Positions 8,020 through 16,754 of a stretch of DNA of 64,000 bases are shown here, in pieces. The stretch is from AP-15 sp963762575. Lineage in GTDB: Bacteria > Pseudomonadota > Alphaproteobacteria > ATCC43930 > CGMCC-115725. The stretch covers positions 124,001 to 188,000 of the forward strand of contig CAVXLL010000002.1 of the NCBI GenBank assembly GCA_963762575.1, in the 5' to 3' direction. Made by a program: the position numbers and the translations under genes. How positions within the stretch are numbered: position 1 is the first letter of the stretch; the number at the start of each line of letters is the position of its first letter. The notes beneath the pieces are model-generated. The model did not search any database. It was not told the DNA's origin and saw nothing but the letters and a program-made list of their open reading frames with translations.

Positions 8020-10278
8020 TTACAAAAAGCTGTAGGGGTCGATGTCGATTTGGATGCGGGCGGAGCCGGCGGTGAGGACGCGGGAGAGCCAATCGCGCAA
8101 GATTGCCTGGAGGCGCACGTCGCGGCCCGCTTTGACGAGAAACCGGCGGCGGTGGCGGCCGCGCAATATGGCGAGCGGCGCGGGGGCCGGCCCCAGCACT
8201 GTGACGCCGGGCAATTGCGGTGCGGCACGCGACAGGGCGCGGGCGGTGAAATCGGCGGTTTCCGCATCGCCGGCACTGACGATCAGCGCCGCGAGCCGGC
8301 CAAACGGCGGCAGTCCGGCATGGCGGCGCGCCGCCGCCTCGGCCTCGAAAAACCGGTCGCGGTCACCGGCGGCGAGCGCCTTCATGACGGGCTGATCGGG
8401 CATATAGGTTTGGATCAGCACCCGGCCCTTGCGCTCGGCGCGGCCGGCCCGTCCGCCGACCTGGTGCAGCAGCTGATAGGTCCGCTCGGCGGCGCGCAGA
8501 TCGCCGCCGGCGAGCCCGAGATCGGCGTCGACGACGCCGACCAGGGTCAGCATCGGAAAGTGGTGTCCCTTCGCGACGATTTGGGTCCCGATCAGCAGAT
8601 CGTAGCGCCGCTCGGTCATCGCCTGGGCAAGCTCGGCCGCGGCGCGCGGGCCGGTCAGCTGATCGCTGACCATCAGCGCCGCCCGCGCCGCCGGAAAGCG
8701 CTCCGTCACCTCCTCGAGCAGGCGTTCGACCCCCGGTCCGCACGGCACCAAGGCGCCCGCCGCGAGGCATTCCGGGCAGCAGGCCGGCACCGCCTCGGCG
8801 TGGCCGCAATGATGGCACAAGAGGCGCCCGGTGAAGCGGTGCTCGACCAGCCACGCGGTGCAGCTCGGGCACTGGAAGCGATGGCCGCAGGCCCGGCACA
8901 AGGTCAAGGGCGCGTAACCGCGGCGATTGAGGAACAAGAGCGCCTGTTCGCCGGCCTCGAAGGTCACGGCGAGTTCGCCCACGAGTGGCGGCGAGAGAAA
9001 ATGCCCGCGCTGGATGCGCTCGCGGCGCAGATCGACGAGCCGCACGACGGGAAGCTCGGCCGCCGCGTGGCGACGCGGCAGCGCGACGCGTTGGTAGCGG
9101 CCGCGGGCGACATTGACCACCGTTTCGAGCGACGGGGTGGCCGAGACCAGGATGATCGGGATGTCGGCCAGCGAGGCGCGCAGCACCGCCATGTCGCGGG
9201 CCTGGTAGATGACCCCGTCCTCCTGCTTGTAGGAGGGATCGTGCTCCTCGTCGACGATGACTAGCCCGAGCTCGGAGAACGGCAGAAACAGCGCCGAACG
9301 GGCGCCGACGACCACACGCGCGCGGCCGGCAGCGACGGCCCGCCAGGTATCTCGGCGATCGGCTGCCGTCATGTCGGAATGCCACTGCTTGGGGAATGCC
9401 CCGAAGCGCTGGCGGAACCGCTCCAGCCACTGTGCGCCGAGCGCGATCTCCGGCAACAGGACGAGCACCTGCCGTCCGGCGGCCAACGCCGCGGCGAGCG
9501 CGGCAAAATAGGTCTCGGTCTTGCCGGAGCCGGTGACCCCGTCGAGCACGGTCACCCGAAAGCCACCCGCCTCGACGCTGCCGACGAGCCGCTGCGCCGC
9601 AATCGACTGATCGGGCGAGAGTGCCGGACCCGATAGGCGCCAATCCGGAGAGGGGGATTCGGGTGCTTCGGCCGGAGCGAATCGCTCCTCGACAAGCCCC
9701 GCGCTGATAAGGTCCCGGACGACGCCGGTGCCGCAAGCGGCGAGCCGCGTCAGTTCGGCTGCGGGCATTGGCGGGCCGTTGCACAAGGCATCGAGCACCC
9801 GCAGCCGCGCGGGGGTCAGGCGCGTTTCCAATGCCGCACCGGCGAGTGCCGCCACTCCGGTTGGGGATGCCGCGCAAAGGCGCCTCGGCCGCGGCGACTG
9901 CAACGCCTCGGGGACGCTCATTGTCATGCGCAGTACCGAACCGGGCGGCGCCATCGTGTAGGCGGCGACGCGCTCGACAAACCGGCGCAATTCCGGCTGC
10001 AGCCGGGGAGTGGGCAACGTCTCGATGATCGGCTTCAGCCGCTCCCCGGGAACCTCGTCGGCGGCCCCGTCCCAGACAACACCCGCCAAGTTGCGTTGCC
10101 CGAGTGGCACGTTCACAAAGCTCCCGGGGTCCGGCGGCCATGTACCTTCCGGGACGAGGTAGTCGAGCGCCTCCGCGAGAGGCAACGGCAGCAGAACCCG
10201 AACCCGGCGAGCGGCAGCCTCCTGCTCGCCGGCGCCGATCGGCGTCGGCTCGCGGGAACTGGCATGATCGTCGGGCAT
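8020..10278 (-). CDS. priA: Primosomal replication-restart helicase PriA
   Basis: A 752-residue 3'-5' DNA helicase that recognises stalled forks and reloads the replisome. The N-terminal 3'BD is seen in RVRVLLPLPLAEALDYLVPEG, followed by a winged-helix region. Walker A is GVTGSGKTETY near residue 250, Walker B is IVDEEHDPSYKQ, and the RecA-like second domain ends in GTQIVAKGHHFPML and HQVGGRAGRAERKG. The PriA zinc-binding insert is complete, with Cys pairs in CRACGHRFQCPSC, CHHCGH and CCPEC. It converges with the methyltransferase-like gene (11 bases apart) and is divergent from the DUF484 gene. Full length for the family. Confidence 0.95.
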   Translation of the reverse strand: MPDDHASSREPTPIGAGEQEAAARRVRVLLPLPLAEALDYLVPEGTWPPDPGSFVNVPLGQRNLAGVVWDGAADEVPGERLKPIIETLPTPRLQPELRRFVERVAAYTMAPPGSVLRMTMSVPEALQSPRPRRLCAASPTGVAALAGAALETRLTPARLRVLDALCNGPPMPAAELTRLAACGTGVVRDLISAGLVEERFAPAEAPESPSPDWRLSGPALSPDQSIAAQRLVGSVEAGGFRVTVLDGVTGSGKTETYFAALAAALAAGRQVLVLLPEIALGAQWLERFRQRFGAFPKQWHSDMTAADRRDTWRAVAAGRARVVVGARSALFLPFSELGLVIVDEEHDPSYKQEDGVIYQARDMAVLRASLADIPIILVSATPSLETVVNVARGRYQRVALPRRHAAAELPVVRLVDLRRERIQRGHFLSPPLVGELAVTFEAGEQALLFLNRRGYAPLTLCRACGHRFQCPSCTAWLVEHRFTGRLLCHHCGHAEAVPACCPECLAAGALVPCGPGVERLLEEVTERFPAARAALMVSDQLTGPRAAAELAQAMTERRYDLLIGTQIVAKGHHFPMLTLVGVVDADLGLAGGDLRAAERTYQLLHQVGGRAGRAERKGRVLIQTYMPDQPVMKALAAGDRDRFFEAEAAARRHAGLPPFGRLAALIVSAGDAETADFTARALSRAAPQLPGVTVLGPAPAPLAILRGRHRRRFLVKAGRDVRLQAILRDWLSRVLTAGSARIQIDIDPYSFL

Positions 10279-10437
10279 CGGCTAAACTCGCTCCCGAGAT
10301 GACGCGCGGCAAGGGTCCTCGGCCCGCCGCGCGTCGGGTCCGAGCGTAATTCAAGGTGGCTTCCGAATGCTTGCGTACCGCCCCGCCGCTGTGTTCTTGT
10401 TCGGCCGACGCCTCGGCGCCGCGCTGCGGAAATAGGC

Positions 10438-11184
10438 GTGGCCGATCGCCCGCAAGATCAGCCGAAGCCGCTGCGGGGCGGTCTGCCGGCGCCTGTGCGC
10501 CCAACCGAGACCGGCGCCCGCGAGGTCGTCGCCTATCTGCGCGAGCATCCGGATTTCCTCGACCGCCACCCCGATGCCTTGCGGCTGTTGCGCGCCCCCA
10601 GTCGGCTCGCCGGCGACGGCATTCTCGATTTTCAGCATTTCATGCTGGAGCGGTTGCGCAGCGATCTCACCCGGCTACAGGACGAGCAGAAGAGCCTGAT
10701 CGCGACGAGCCGCGGCAATCTCGCAAGCCAGTGCCGCGTGCACAAGGCAGTGCTGGCGATGCTGCGGGCTCCGAGCTTTGAGCACCTGCTGCAAGTCGTC
10801 ACCACCGACCTCGCCGTGCTGATCGACGTCGACATCATCTCTCTCGGTGTCGAGAGTTCGGCATCGCGCATGTCGCGCCTCCCGGTACACGGCATTCATC
10901 TTTTGCCCTCGGGAACCGTCGACCGGCTGCTCGGCCCCAACCGCGACACCCTGTTGTGCACCGATATCCAAGGCGACCCGGCGCTCTTTGGCGAGGCGGC
11001 CGGTCTCGTCCGCTCGCAGGCGCTGCTGCGGCTGTCCTTCAGCCGCTCGGCGCCGCTCGGGCTGATGTGCATCGGGACCCGCACGGCCGATACGTTTCAG
11101 CCCGGTCACGGCACTGAGCTTCTCAGCTTTCTCGCCCGTACGCTCGAGATCACGATCGCGCAGTGGCTCGATCGCGCCCGGTGA
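10438..11184 (+). CDS. DUF484 family protein
   Basis: A 248-residue protein whose DUF484 signature is REVVAYLREHPDFLDRHPDAL followed by DGILDFQHFMLERLRSDL. The middle region (FEHLLQVVTTDLAVLIDVD) has a GAF-like character. The family is soluble and of unknown biochemical role, but in many proteobacteria it sits directly before xerC, as here. Its stop codon overlaps the proposed xerC start (GTGA at 11181-11184), so the pair is co-translated. GTG 10438 is used because no upstream ATG with a ribosome site is present; the exact start is uncertain. Confidence 0.8.
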   Translation: MADRPQDQPKPLRGGLPAPVRPTETGAREVVAYLREHPDFLDRHPDALRLLRAPSRLAGDGILDFQHFMLERLRSDLTRLQDEQKSLIATSRGNLASQCRVHKAVLAMLRAPSFEHLLQVVTTDLAVLIDVDIISLGVESSASRMSRLPVHGIHLLPSGTVDRLLGPNRDTLLCTDIQGDPALFGEAAGLVRSQALLRLSFSRSAPLGLMCIGTRTADTFQPGHGTELLSFLARTLEITIAQWLDRAR

Positions 11185-12170
11185 CGGAAGAGAAAGCGAG
11201 TTTCCCGGCGCTGCCGGAACCGGTGCCGCTCGCGCGGTTTTCGGCGGCCGACGATCTGCGGGCCGCGATCGGATTATGGGCCGCCTGGCTCACCGGAGAG
11301 CGCCGCGCCTCGGCGCATACCGTTGCCGCATATGGCCGCGATCTCGGCTTTTTTCTCGATTTCCTGACCGAGCATCTGGGCGAGCTGCCGAGCCTGGCAG
11401 CAATCAATGCGCTGCGGCCCGGTGATTTCCGTGCCTATCTGGCCCGCCGTGCGCAGGAGGGGATCGAGCGCGCCTCCCTCGCCCGGGGGCTTTCGGTGCT
11501 GCGAGGGTTTGTGCGTTTTCTGCAGCGTCGCGGGCTCGCCGCCACGACGGCGCTCGCCGCGCTCCGCTCTCCCAAGCTGCCGCACAGCGTGCCGAAGCCG
11601 TTGACGGTCGAGGATGCCGCAGGCTCGCTCGACAGCGCGGTCCAGGTTGCAAAGAAGCAATGGGAAGGCAACCGCGACGCCGCGATCTTGACGCTTCTCT
11701 ATGGCTGCGGCCTGCGGCTCTCCGAAGCGCTCGGGCTGAGCCGGGGCGAAGCTCCGCTCGGCGAGATGCTGGCTATCAACGGCAAGGGCGGCAAACACCG
11801 TCTGCTGCCGGTTTTGCCGGCCGTGCGCGAAGCGATGGCCGACTATCTCGCCGCCTGTCCTTATAAGCCCGCCAAAGACGGTCCACTCTTCGTCGGCAGC
11901 CGCGGCGGGCCGCTCAACCCGCGGATCGTGCAGCGCCAAATGGCCGCGCTGCGCGGTTTTCTCGGCCTCCCTGAAACCGCGACCCCGCACGCGTTGCGGC
12001 ACAGCTTTGCGACCCATCTGCTCGGCGCCGGCGGCGATCTGCGCGCAATTCAGGAGCTGCTGGGTCATGCGAGCCTGTCGACCACCCAGCGCTATACTTC
12101 GGTCGAGACGGAGCGCTTGCTGGCCATTTACGATGCGGCACATCCTCGCGCTCATTTTCAGAGGGGATAA
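11181..12170 (+). CDS. xerC: Tyrosine recombinase XerC
   Basis: With GTG 11181 the product is 329 residues; GTG 11163 is an alternative. The N-terminal SAM-like core-binding domain (LWAAWLTGERRASAHTVAAY) precedes the catalytic domain. Catalytic residues are visible: Arg in YGCGLRLSEAL, Lys in GKGGKHRLLP, His-X-X-Arg in HALRHSFATH, His in LLGHASLSTTQRYT and the Tyr nucleophile in the same block. XerC acts with XerD at dif to resolve chromosome dimers before division. It follows DUF484 as in many proteobacteria, and Lin0512 genes begin six bases downstream. Confidence 0.93.
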   Translation: MTEEKASFPALPEPVPLARFSAADDLRAAIGLWAAWLTGERRASAHTVAAYGRDLGFFLDFLTEHLGELPSLAAINALRPGDFRAYLARRAQEGIERASLARGLSVLRGFVRFLQRRGLAATTALAALRSPKLPHSVPKPLTVEDAAGSLDSAVQVAKKQWEGNRDAAILTLLYGCGLRLSEALGLSRGEAPLGEMLAINGKGGKHRLLPVLPAVREAMADYLAACPYKPAKDGPLFVGSRGGPLNPRIVQRQMAALRGFLGLPETATPHALRHSFATHLLGAGGDLRAIQELLGHASLSTTQRYTSVETERLLAIYDAAHPRAHFQRG

Positions 12171-12176
12171 ATCGGC

Positions 12177-12518
12177 ATGGCTTTGAAGCGCATGGTTCTG
12201 CAGATCGGCATGGGAACCGATATCCGCGGTGCGGATTACACGAAAGCGGCGGTGCGTGCTCTGCGAGACGCGCTCTGGCACAACTCGTTGAGCGTCGCCG
12301 ATGCGGTGGGGTTGCCCGTCAACTCGATGCAGGTCGAAGTGACCATCGGTGTCCCGCGCCCCGATCGAGTGGACAAGGAGGCGGTCTTGGCCGTGCTGCC
12401 GCATGGCACCGGAATGGTGCGCGTCGTCGAAGGCGGGCTGGAAATCCCCAACGAGGCTGGGACCAACACAACCGTCATTGCTAATGCCGCTGCGGTCGTG
12501 CGGCTCGAGATCGGTTGA
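12177..12518 (+). CDS. Lin0512 family protein, copy 1
   Basis: A 113-residue soluble protein (MALKRMVLQIGMGTDIRGAD) of the Lin0512 family, which has no established function. The conserved core is DYTKAAVRALRDALWHNSL and MQVEVTIGVPRPDRVDKEAV, then LPHGTGMVRVVEGGLEIPNE. It starts six bases after xerC and ten bases before a close paralogue at 12529, so it is very likely co-transcribed with both. The two copies share the same block order, which suggests a tandem duplication and perhaps a hetero-oligomer. Confidence 0.8.
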   Translation: MALKRMVLQIGMGTDIRGADYTKAAVRALRDALWHNSLSVADAVGLPVNSMQVEVTIGVPRPDRVDKEAVLAVLPHGTGMVRVVEGGLEIPNEAGTNTTVIANAAAVVRLEIG

Positions 12519-12528
12519 GGGATGACCC

Positions 12529-12879
12529 ATGGCAGCAAGACGCGTGATCCTGGAGATGGGGACCGGCAACGACTTGCATGGAGGCGAGTACACGAAGGCC
12601 GCGGTCCGGGCCGTGCAGGATGCGATTCATCACAGCTCGCTCACCTTGATCCGAACGCTTGGGCTCGATTCACGCAAAATGCAGGTCGAGGTTACGATCG
12701 GCGTGCAACATCCCGAAAAGGTCGATGCCGCCCTCGTAAAGAATACTCTGCCGCACGGCGAGGTCTCGGTAAAAGTGGTTAAAGGGGGTCTGGACGTGCC
12801 CGATGAGGAATCGGGTGATATTGCAGTGATCGCCAGCGCCGCCGTTGCGGTGAGGCTCGACCTGCCCCAGGCGCAATGA
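12529..12879 (+). CDS. Lin0512 family protein, copy 2
   Basis: A 116-residue paralogue of the preceding gene: MAARRVILEMGTGNDLHGGE, EYTKAAVRAVQDAIHHSSL, MQVEVTIGVQHPEKVDAALV and LPHGEVSVKVVKGGLDVPDE align block by block with copy 1. Divergence between the copies is substantial, so the duplication is old. A nitroreductase begins 20 bases downstream behind AAAGGAGGA, which extends the apparent operon. Function unknown; copies of this family often occur in pairs, consistent with two subunits, but that is inference. Confidence 0.8.
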   Translation: MAARRVILEMGTGNDLHGGEYTKAAVRAVQDAIHHSSLTLIRTLGLDSRKMQVEVTIGVQHPEKVDAALVKNTLPHGEVSVKVVKGGLDVPDEESGDIAVIASAAVAVRLDLPQAQ

Positions 12880-12899
12880 ACCGGCGAAAGGAGGACGAT

Positions 12900-13541
12900 A
12901 TGCCCGAAGAACCTGGCGTTTTCGAGATCATCCATTCCCTGCGTGCGATGCGGCGGTTGAAGCCGGACCCGGTGCCCGATGATCTGATCCGTCAGATCCT
13001 CTTGGCGGGGCAAGCCGCAGCGAGCGGCGGCAATACGCAGCGCTGGCGCTTTCTGGTGCTGAAGGACCCGGAGATCAAAAAGCAGGTGCAGGTCTATTAC
13101 AAGAAGGCCTTCGACGAAGTGGTCGGGCCGCGTTATGCGAGCAGCGCACCACCGCCGGGGTCCGATCCTGGGAAGTACAGCCGTCAGCACAGGGCTGTCG
13201 AATACTTGACGGACCATTATGACGAGGCGCCAGTGTGGATCGTGGCCTGCCTCGAGGACGGCCCCAACCCGACACGCTCGGCCGGCTCGTCGATCTACCC
13301 CGCCGTGCAGAACATGCTATTGGCGGCGCGCGCGCTCGGGCTCGGCTCGACCCTGACGACGCGGCACATCACTTACGAGAAAGAAGTGGACGCCGCGATG
13401 GGTATTCCGCCCGGCTTCCATTCCTACGCCATCCTGCCGATCGGCTATCCGATGGGGCGTTTCGGGCCGGTTGGCCGCGGGCCTCTCTCGGACGTCGTCT
13501 ACCTCGACGGTTGGGGTAAGCCCTATCCCGGTCTGCAATAG
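12900..13541 (+). CDS. Nitroreductase-family flavoprotein
   Basis: ATG 12900 lies behind a strong AAAGGAGGA site and gives 213 residues, the usual size. The FMN-binding N terminus is HSLRAMRRLKPDPVPDDLI, with AASGGNTQRWRFLVLKD following as the second FMN-contact block, and AVQNMLLAARALGLGSTLT near residue 140. The C-terminal PIGYPMGRFGPVGRGPLSDV is typical of the subgroup that reduces nitroaromatics, quinones or unsaturated compounds with NAD(P)H. It sits between the Lin0512 pair and a carboxymuconolactone-decarboxylase-like gene, 12 bases away, in an apparent operon. Natural substrate unknown. Confidence 0.87.
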   Translation: MPEEPGVFEIIHSLRAMRRLKPDPVPDDLIRQILLAGQAAASGGNTQRWRFLVLKDPEIKKQVQVYYKKAFDEVVGPRYASSAPPPGSDPGKYSRQHRAVEYLTDHYDEAPVWIVACLEDGPNPTRSAGSSIYPAVQNMLLAARALGLGSTLTTRHITYEKEVDAAMGIPPGFHSYAILPIGYPMGRFGPVGRGPLSDVVYLDGWGKPYPGLQ

Positions 13542-13553
13542 AGGGAGGAAACT

Positions 13554-14102
13554 ATGCCGAGAATTGCCCCAGTCACGGGGAAGGCCGATGTACCCGCTGA
13601 GCACCACGCCGTTGTCGACGATGTCGTCAAAGTTTTCGGAGGTGTACGCGGTCCATTCAGCATCCTTTTGCACAGCCCGAAGCTGGCCGAGCGGCTGCTG
13701 CCGTTGGTCACCTTCAACCGTGAGAACAATGTGGTCGAGCCGAAGCTGCGCTCGGTTGCGATCCTCTCCGCGGTGCGCGAGCGCGAGGCGGCCTATGTGT
13801 GGGCGGCTCAGGTCGGCGCCGCCCGCCGCGCCGGCCTCCGCGAAGAGGTTATCGACCTGATCCGCGCCAAGGGTGACCCGGCCGCGCTATCCGACGAGGA
13901 GCGGGACACCGTCACCTACGTTCGCCAGCTGATGCGCACCAACCGTGTCGACCAGGCCGTCTTCGACCGGCTGAAAAACCGGCACGACGCGCAATGGATG
14001 GTCGAGCTGACGGAGGTCGCGAACTATTTCGCTTTCCTCTCCGGCATGGTCAATCCCTTCGAGGTGCCGGCCCCGCCCGACGGCGACAAATTGCCGAGCT
14101 GA
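13554..14102 (+). CDS. Carboxymuconolactone decarboxylase-like protein
   Basis: A 182-residue all-helical protein from ATG 13554. The core RGPFSILLHSPKLAERLLPL, then EPKLRSVAILSAVREREAAYVWAAQ and the tail VELTEVANYFAFLSGMVNPFEV, fits the CMD/AhpD-like fold. The CXXC redox pair of AhpD peroxidases is absent: the corresponding helix reads EREAAYVWAAQVGAARRAG. It therefore belongs with the decarboxylase-like branch or an uncharacterised one rather than the peroxidase branch. It is last in the run xerC to nitroreductase and converges with lpd one base later. Confidence 0.8.
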   Translation: MPRIAPVTGKADVPAEHHAVVDDVVKVFGGVRGPFSILLHSPKLAERLLPLVTFNRENNVVEPKLRSVAILSAVREREAAYVWAAQVGAARRAGLREEVIDLIRAKGDPAALSDEERDTVTYVRQLMRTNRVDQAVFDRLKNRHDAQWMVELTEVANYFAFLSGMVNPFEVPAPPDGDKLPS

Positions 14103-14103
14103 T

Positions 14104-15516
14104 TCAAATGTGAATGGCCCGCCCGTCGACCGCGAGCGCGGCCTCCTTGAGGGCTTCGCTCAAGGTAGGGTGGGCGTGGCAGGTGCGCGCGATGTCCTCG
14201 GCCGAGGCGCCGAATTCCTTGGCGAGCGTGGCTTCGGCTATGAGGGTTCCGGCATCGGGGCCGATGATGTGGACGCCGAGCACGCGGTCGGTCTCGCTCT
14301 CGGCGAGAATCTTGGCGAAACCTTCAGTATAGCCGTTGGTTCGGGCGCGCGGATTGGCGGTGAACGGGAACTTGCCGGTGCGATAGGGTATCCCTGCCGC
14401 CTTGAGTTCCTCCTCGGTCTTGCCGACGGAGGCAACCTCGGGCCAAGTATAGATGACTGCTGGGATCGCGTCGTAATCGACGCGCGACTTCTGCCCGGCG
14501 AGCCGTTCGGCCAGCGCAATGCCCTCTTCTTCGGCCTTGTGCGCGAGCATCGGCCCGCGGATCACGTCGCCGATCGCGTAAATCCCCGGGACGTTCGTCG
14601 CAAACCCGTCATCCACGAGGACACGGCCTTGCTGGTCGAGCGCGACACCGACGCTTTCGAGGGCTAGTCCCTCGGTATAGGGACGCCGGCCGACCGATAC
14701 CAACACCACATCCGCCGCGAGCGTTTGCCGCTCCGCGCCGTCGAGTTCCAAACTCAGCCCATCATTTACGTCGCGGATGCCCACCACCTTGCTGCCGAGC
14801 CTGAAGTCGAGCCCCGATCGCGTCAGGACCCTCTGCAAGGCCGCGCCGAGCTCCCGGTCCATGTTCGGGACGATGTGGTCGAGAACCTCGACGACAGTCA
14901 CCTTGGCGCCGAGCCGCTGCCAAACAGAGCCCAGCTCGAGGCCGATATAGCCGCCGCCGATGACAGTGAGCCTCTTTGGCACGCGGTCGAGAGACAATGC
15001 GCCGGTCGACGAGACGATGCGCTTCTCGTCGATGTCGATCCCGGGCAGCCGGGTGCTTTCCGAGCCCGTCGCTATAATGATCGAAGTCGCCTCGATTTCG
15101 CGGGCGGCGCTATCCCCATCGGTGACGGCGAGCCGCCCCGGAGCGGCGATACGTGCCTTCCCTTTGAGCCAATCGACCTTGTTCTTGCGGAACAGGAATT
15201 CGACGCCGCGGGTCAGGGTGGTTACGACCTTGTCTTTGCGGCCCATCATCGCCCCGAGGTCGAGCCCGACCTCGCCGACCTTGACCCCATGCTCGGCGAG
15301 CGCATGCCCGGCCTCGGCGAATTTTTCCGAGGATTGCAGCAATGCCTTAGATGGGATGCAGCCAATGTTGAGACAGGTCCCGCCGAGGCTGGCGCGGCTT
15401 TCGATGCAAGCCGTTTTCAATCCGAGCTGCGCCGCTCGGATCGCCGCGACATAGCCGCCCGGTCCGGCCCCGATGATCACGACGTCGTAACGATCCGGCA
15501 TCGCGCGAAGGCTCAC
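14104..15516 (-). CDS. lpdA: Dihydrolipoyl dehydrogenase (E3 of 2-oxoglutarate dehydrogenase)
   Basis: A 470-residue flavoprotein that reoxidises dihydrolipoyl groups on SucB and passes electrons to NAD. FAD-binding GAGPGGYVAAIRAAQLG is followed by the redox disulfide in GGTCLNIGCIPSKALL, the NAD-binding GGGYIGLELGSVW, and the interface His-Glu pair in CHAHPTLSEALKEA. The start GTG 15516 overlaps the sucB stop by four bases; ATG 15501 is the alternative. It is last in mdh-sucC-sucD-sucA-sucB-lpd, the standard alphaproteobacterial order, so this copy serves OGDH. Confidence 0.95.
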   Translation of the reverse strand: MSLRAMPDRYDVVIIGAGPGGYVAAIRAAQLGLKTACIESRASLGGTCLNIGCIPSKALLQSSEKFAEAGHALAEHGVKVGEVGLDLGAMMGRKDKVVTTLTRGVEFLFRKNKVDWLKGKARIAAPGRLAVTDGDSAAREIEATSIIIATGSESTRLPGIDIDEKRIVSSTGALSLDRVPKRLTVIGGGYIGLELGSVWQRLGAKVTVVEVLDHIVPNMDRELGAALQRVLTRSGLDFRLGSKVVGIRDVNDGLSLELDGAERQTLAADVVLVSVGRRPYTEGLALESVGVALDQQGRVLVDDGFATNVPGIYAIGDVIRGPMLAHKAEEEGIALAERLAGQKSRVDYDAIPAVIYTWPEVASVGKTEEELKAAGIPYRTGKFPFTANPRARTNGYTEGFAKILAESETDRVLGVHIIGPDAGTLIAEATLAKEFGASAEDIARTCHAHPTLSEALKEAALAVDGRAIHI

Positions 15517-16748
15517 ATCTCAAACAGGATGCGCGAGGGATCTTCGACGCACTCCTTGATGCGCACCAGGAAGGTCACGGCCTCGCGGCCGTCGACGATG
15601 CGGTGATCATAGGAGAGCGCGACGTACATCATCGGGCGGATCGCGATGTTGTCGCCGAGGGCGACGGGCCGCCTTTCGATCTTGTGCATGCCGAGGATGC
15701 CGGATTGCGGCGGATTGAGGATCGGTGTCGACATCAGCGAGCCGTAGATCCCGCCGTTCGAAATCGTGAAGGTGCCGCCGGAGAGCTCCTCGATCGTCAA
15801 TTTGCCGTCGCGCGCCTTGCGCCCGTATTCGGCGATTGTCTTCTCGATGTCGGCAAAGCTCAGCAGGTCGGCGTCGCGCACGACCGGCACGACGAGGCCC
15901 TGCTCGGTGCCGACCGCGACGCCGATGTCGTAATGGTTCTTGTAGATGATGTCTTCGCCGTCGATTTCGGCGTTGACCGCCGGCAGTTCCTTCAGCGCGA
16001 CGATTGCGGCCTTGACGAAGATCGACATGAAGCCGAGCCGGACCCCGTGCTTTTTCTCGAAGACCTCGCGATGGTGCTCGCGCAACGCCATCGTCTGGCT
16101 CATATCGATCTCGTTGAAGGTGGTCAGCATCGCAGCGGTGTTCTGCGCCGCCTTCAGCCGCTCGGCGATGCGTCGCCTCAGACGGCTCATGCGCACCCGC
16201 ACCTCACGCTCGCCTGTGGCGGTCGCAGGTGTCGGCGGTACGGGGGCCGGCACCCTGGCGGCAATTACATCCGCCTTGGTGATCCGCCCGCCCGGTCCGC
16301 TCGGCGCAACCCTCGTCGCGTCCAACCCGGACTCTTCAATCAGCTTGCGGACCGCGGGGCCGGAGCGTTCGAGCGCGGCGATACCCTCACCCGCCTCGCT
16401 GCGCTCGGCACCCTCTCCCGCAGTGCGGGAGAGGGGGGACCCCGGCGCGTCGTGAGCCTTCAGCCCACGGCCTTGTTCCGTGGGGGCGGGGCGGGTGAGG
16501 GGGCCCGCGAGCCCGTCGGCGATCCTGCCGAGAACTGCGCCGACCGGGACGTTAGCGCCCTCCTCGGCGAGAATCTCGGAGAGTGTGCCGGAGGCGGGCG
16601 CGGGAACCTCGAGGGTGACCTTGTCGGTTTCGAGCTCGGCGATCGGTTCGTCGGCCGCGACTGCTTCGCCCGGCCGCTTTAGCCATTTCGCGACTGTCGC
16701 TTCGGTGATCGACTTACCGAGGCTCGGGACCTTGATCTCGGTCGCCAT
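15513..16748 (-). CDS. sucB: Dihydrolipoyllysine succinyltransferase (E2 of 2-oxoglutarate dehydrogenase) with an inserted repeat
   Basis: A 411-residue core subunit. The lipoyl domain (residues about 1-75) has the modified Lys in AELETDKVTLEVPAP. The peripheral subunit-binding domain is AVRKLIEESGLDATRVAPSG followed by GRITKADVIAA. The catalytic domain ends in ALSYDHRIVDGREAVTFLV with the active-site His. Between the lipoyl and binding domains the flexible linker holds about 40 residues translated from a palindromic DNA repeat (16384-16501), including SPLSRTAGEGAERSEAGEG. The insertion keeps the frame and falls where a linker tolerates it. The sucA stop lies six bases upstream. Confidence 0.95.
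   Translation of the reverse strand: MATEIKVPSLGKSITEATVAKWLKRPGEAVAADEPIAELETDKVTLEVPAPASGTLSEILAEEGANVPVGAVLGRIADGLAGPLTRPAPTEQGRGLKAHDAPGSPLSRTAGEGAERSEAGEGIAALERSGPAVRKLIEESGLDATRVAPSGPGGRITKADVIAARVPAPVPPTPATATGEREVRVRMSRLRRRIAERLKAAQNTAAMLTTFNEIDMSQTMALREHHREVFEKKHGVRLGFMSIFVKAAIVALKELPAVNAEIDGEDIIYKNHYDIGVAVGTEQGLVVPVVRDADLLSFADIEKTIAEYGRKARDGKLTIEELSGGTFTISNGGIYGSLMSTPILNPPQSGILGMHKIERRPVALGDNIAIRPMMYVALSYDHRIVDGREAVTFLVRIKECVEDPSRILFEM
16384..16501. repeat. GC-rich palindromic repeat inserted in frame in sucB
   Basis: The element is bounded by CCCTCACCCGCC (16384-16395) and its exact reverse complement GGCGGGTGAGGG (16490-16501). Inside is a strong hairpin, CCCTCTCCCGC with GCGGGAGAGGG, at 16411-16435. 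It is read as linker peptide in SucB. The first 12 bases recur at 5109. Similar boundary words occur in the uvrC insert at 49262-49356, so this is one family or related families of mobile palindromes. Confidence 0.8.
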
Positions 16749-16754
16749 GACGTC

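Noticed and set aside
7690..9264. 524-codon open frame opposite priA
   Set aside because: It runs antisense to conserved PriA motifs in high-GC DNA, has no conserved content and no ribosome site.
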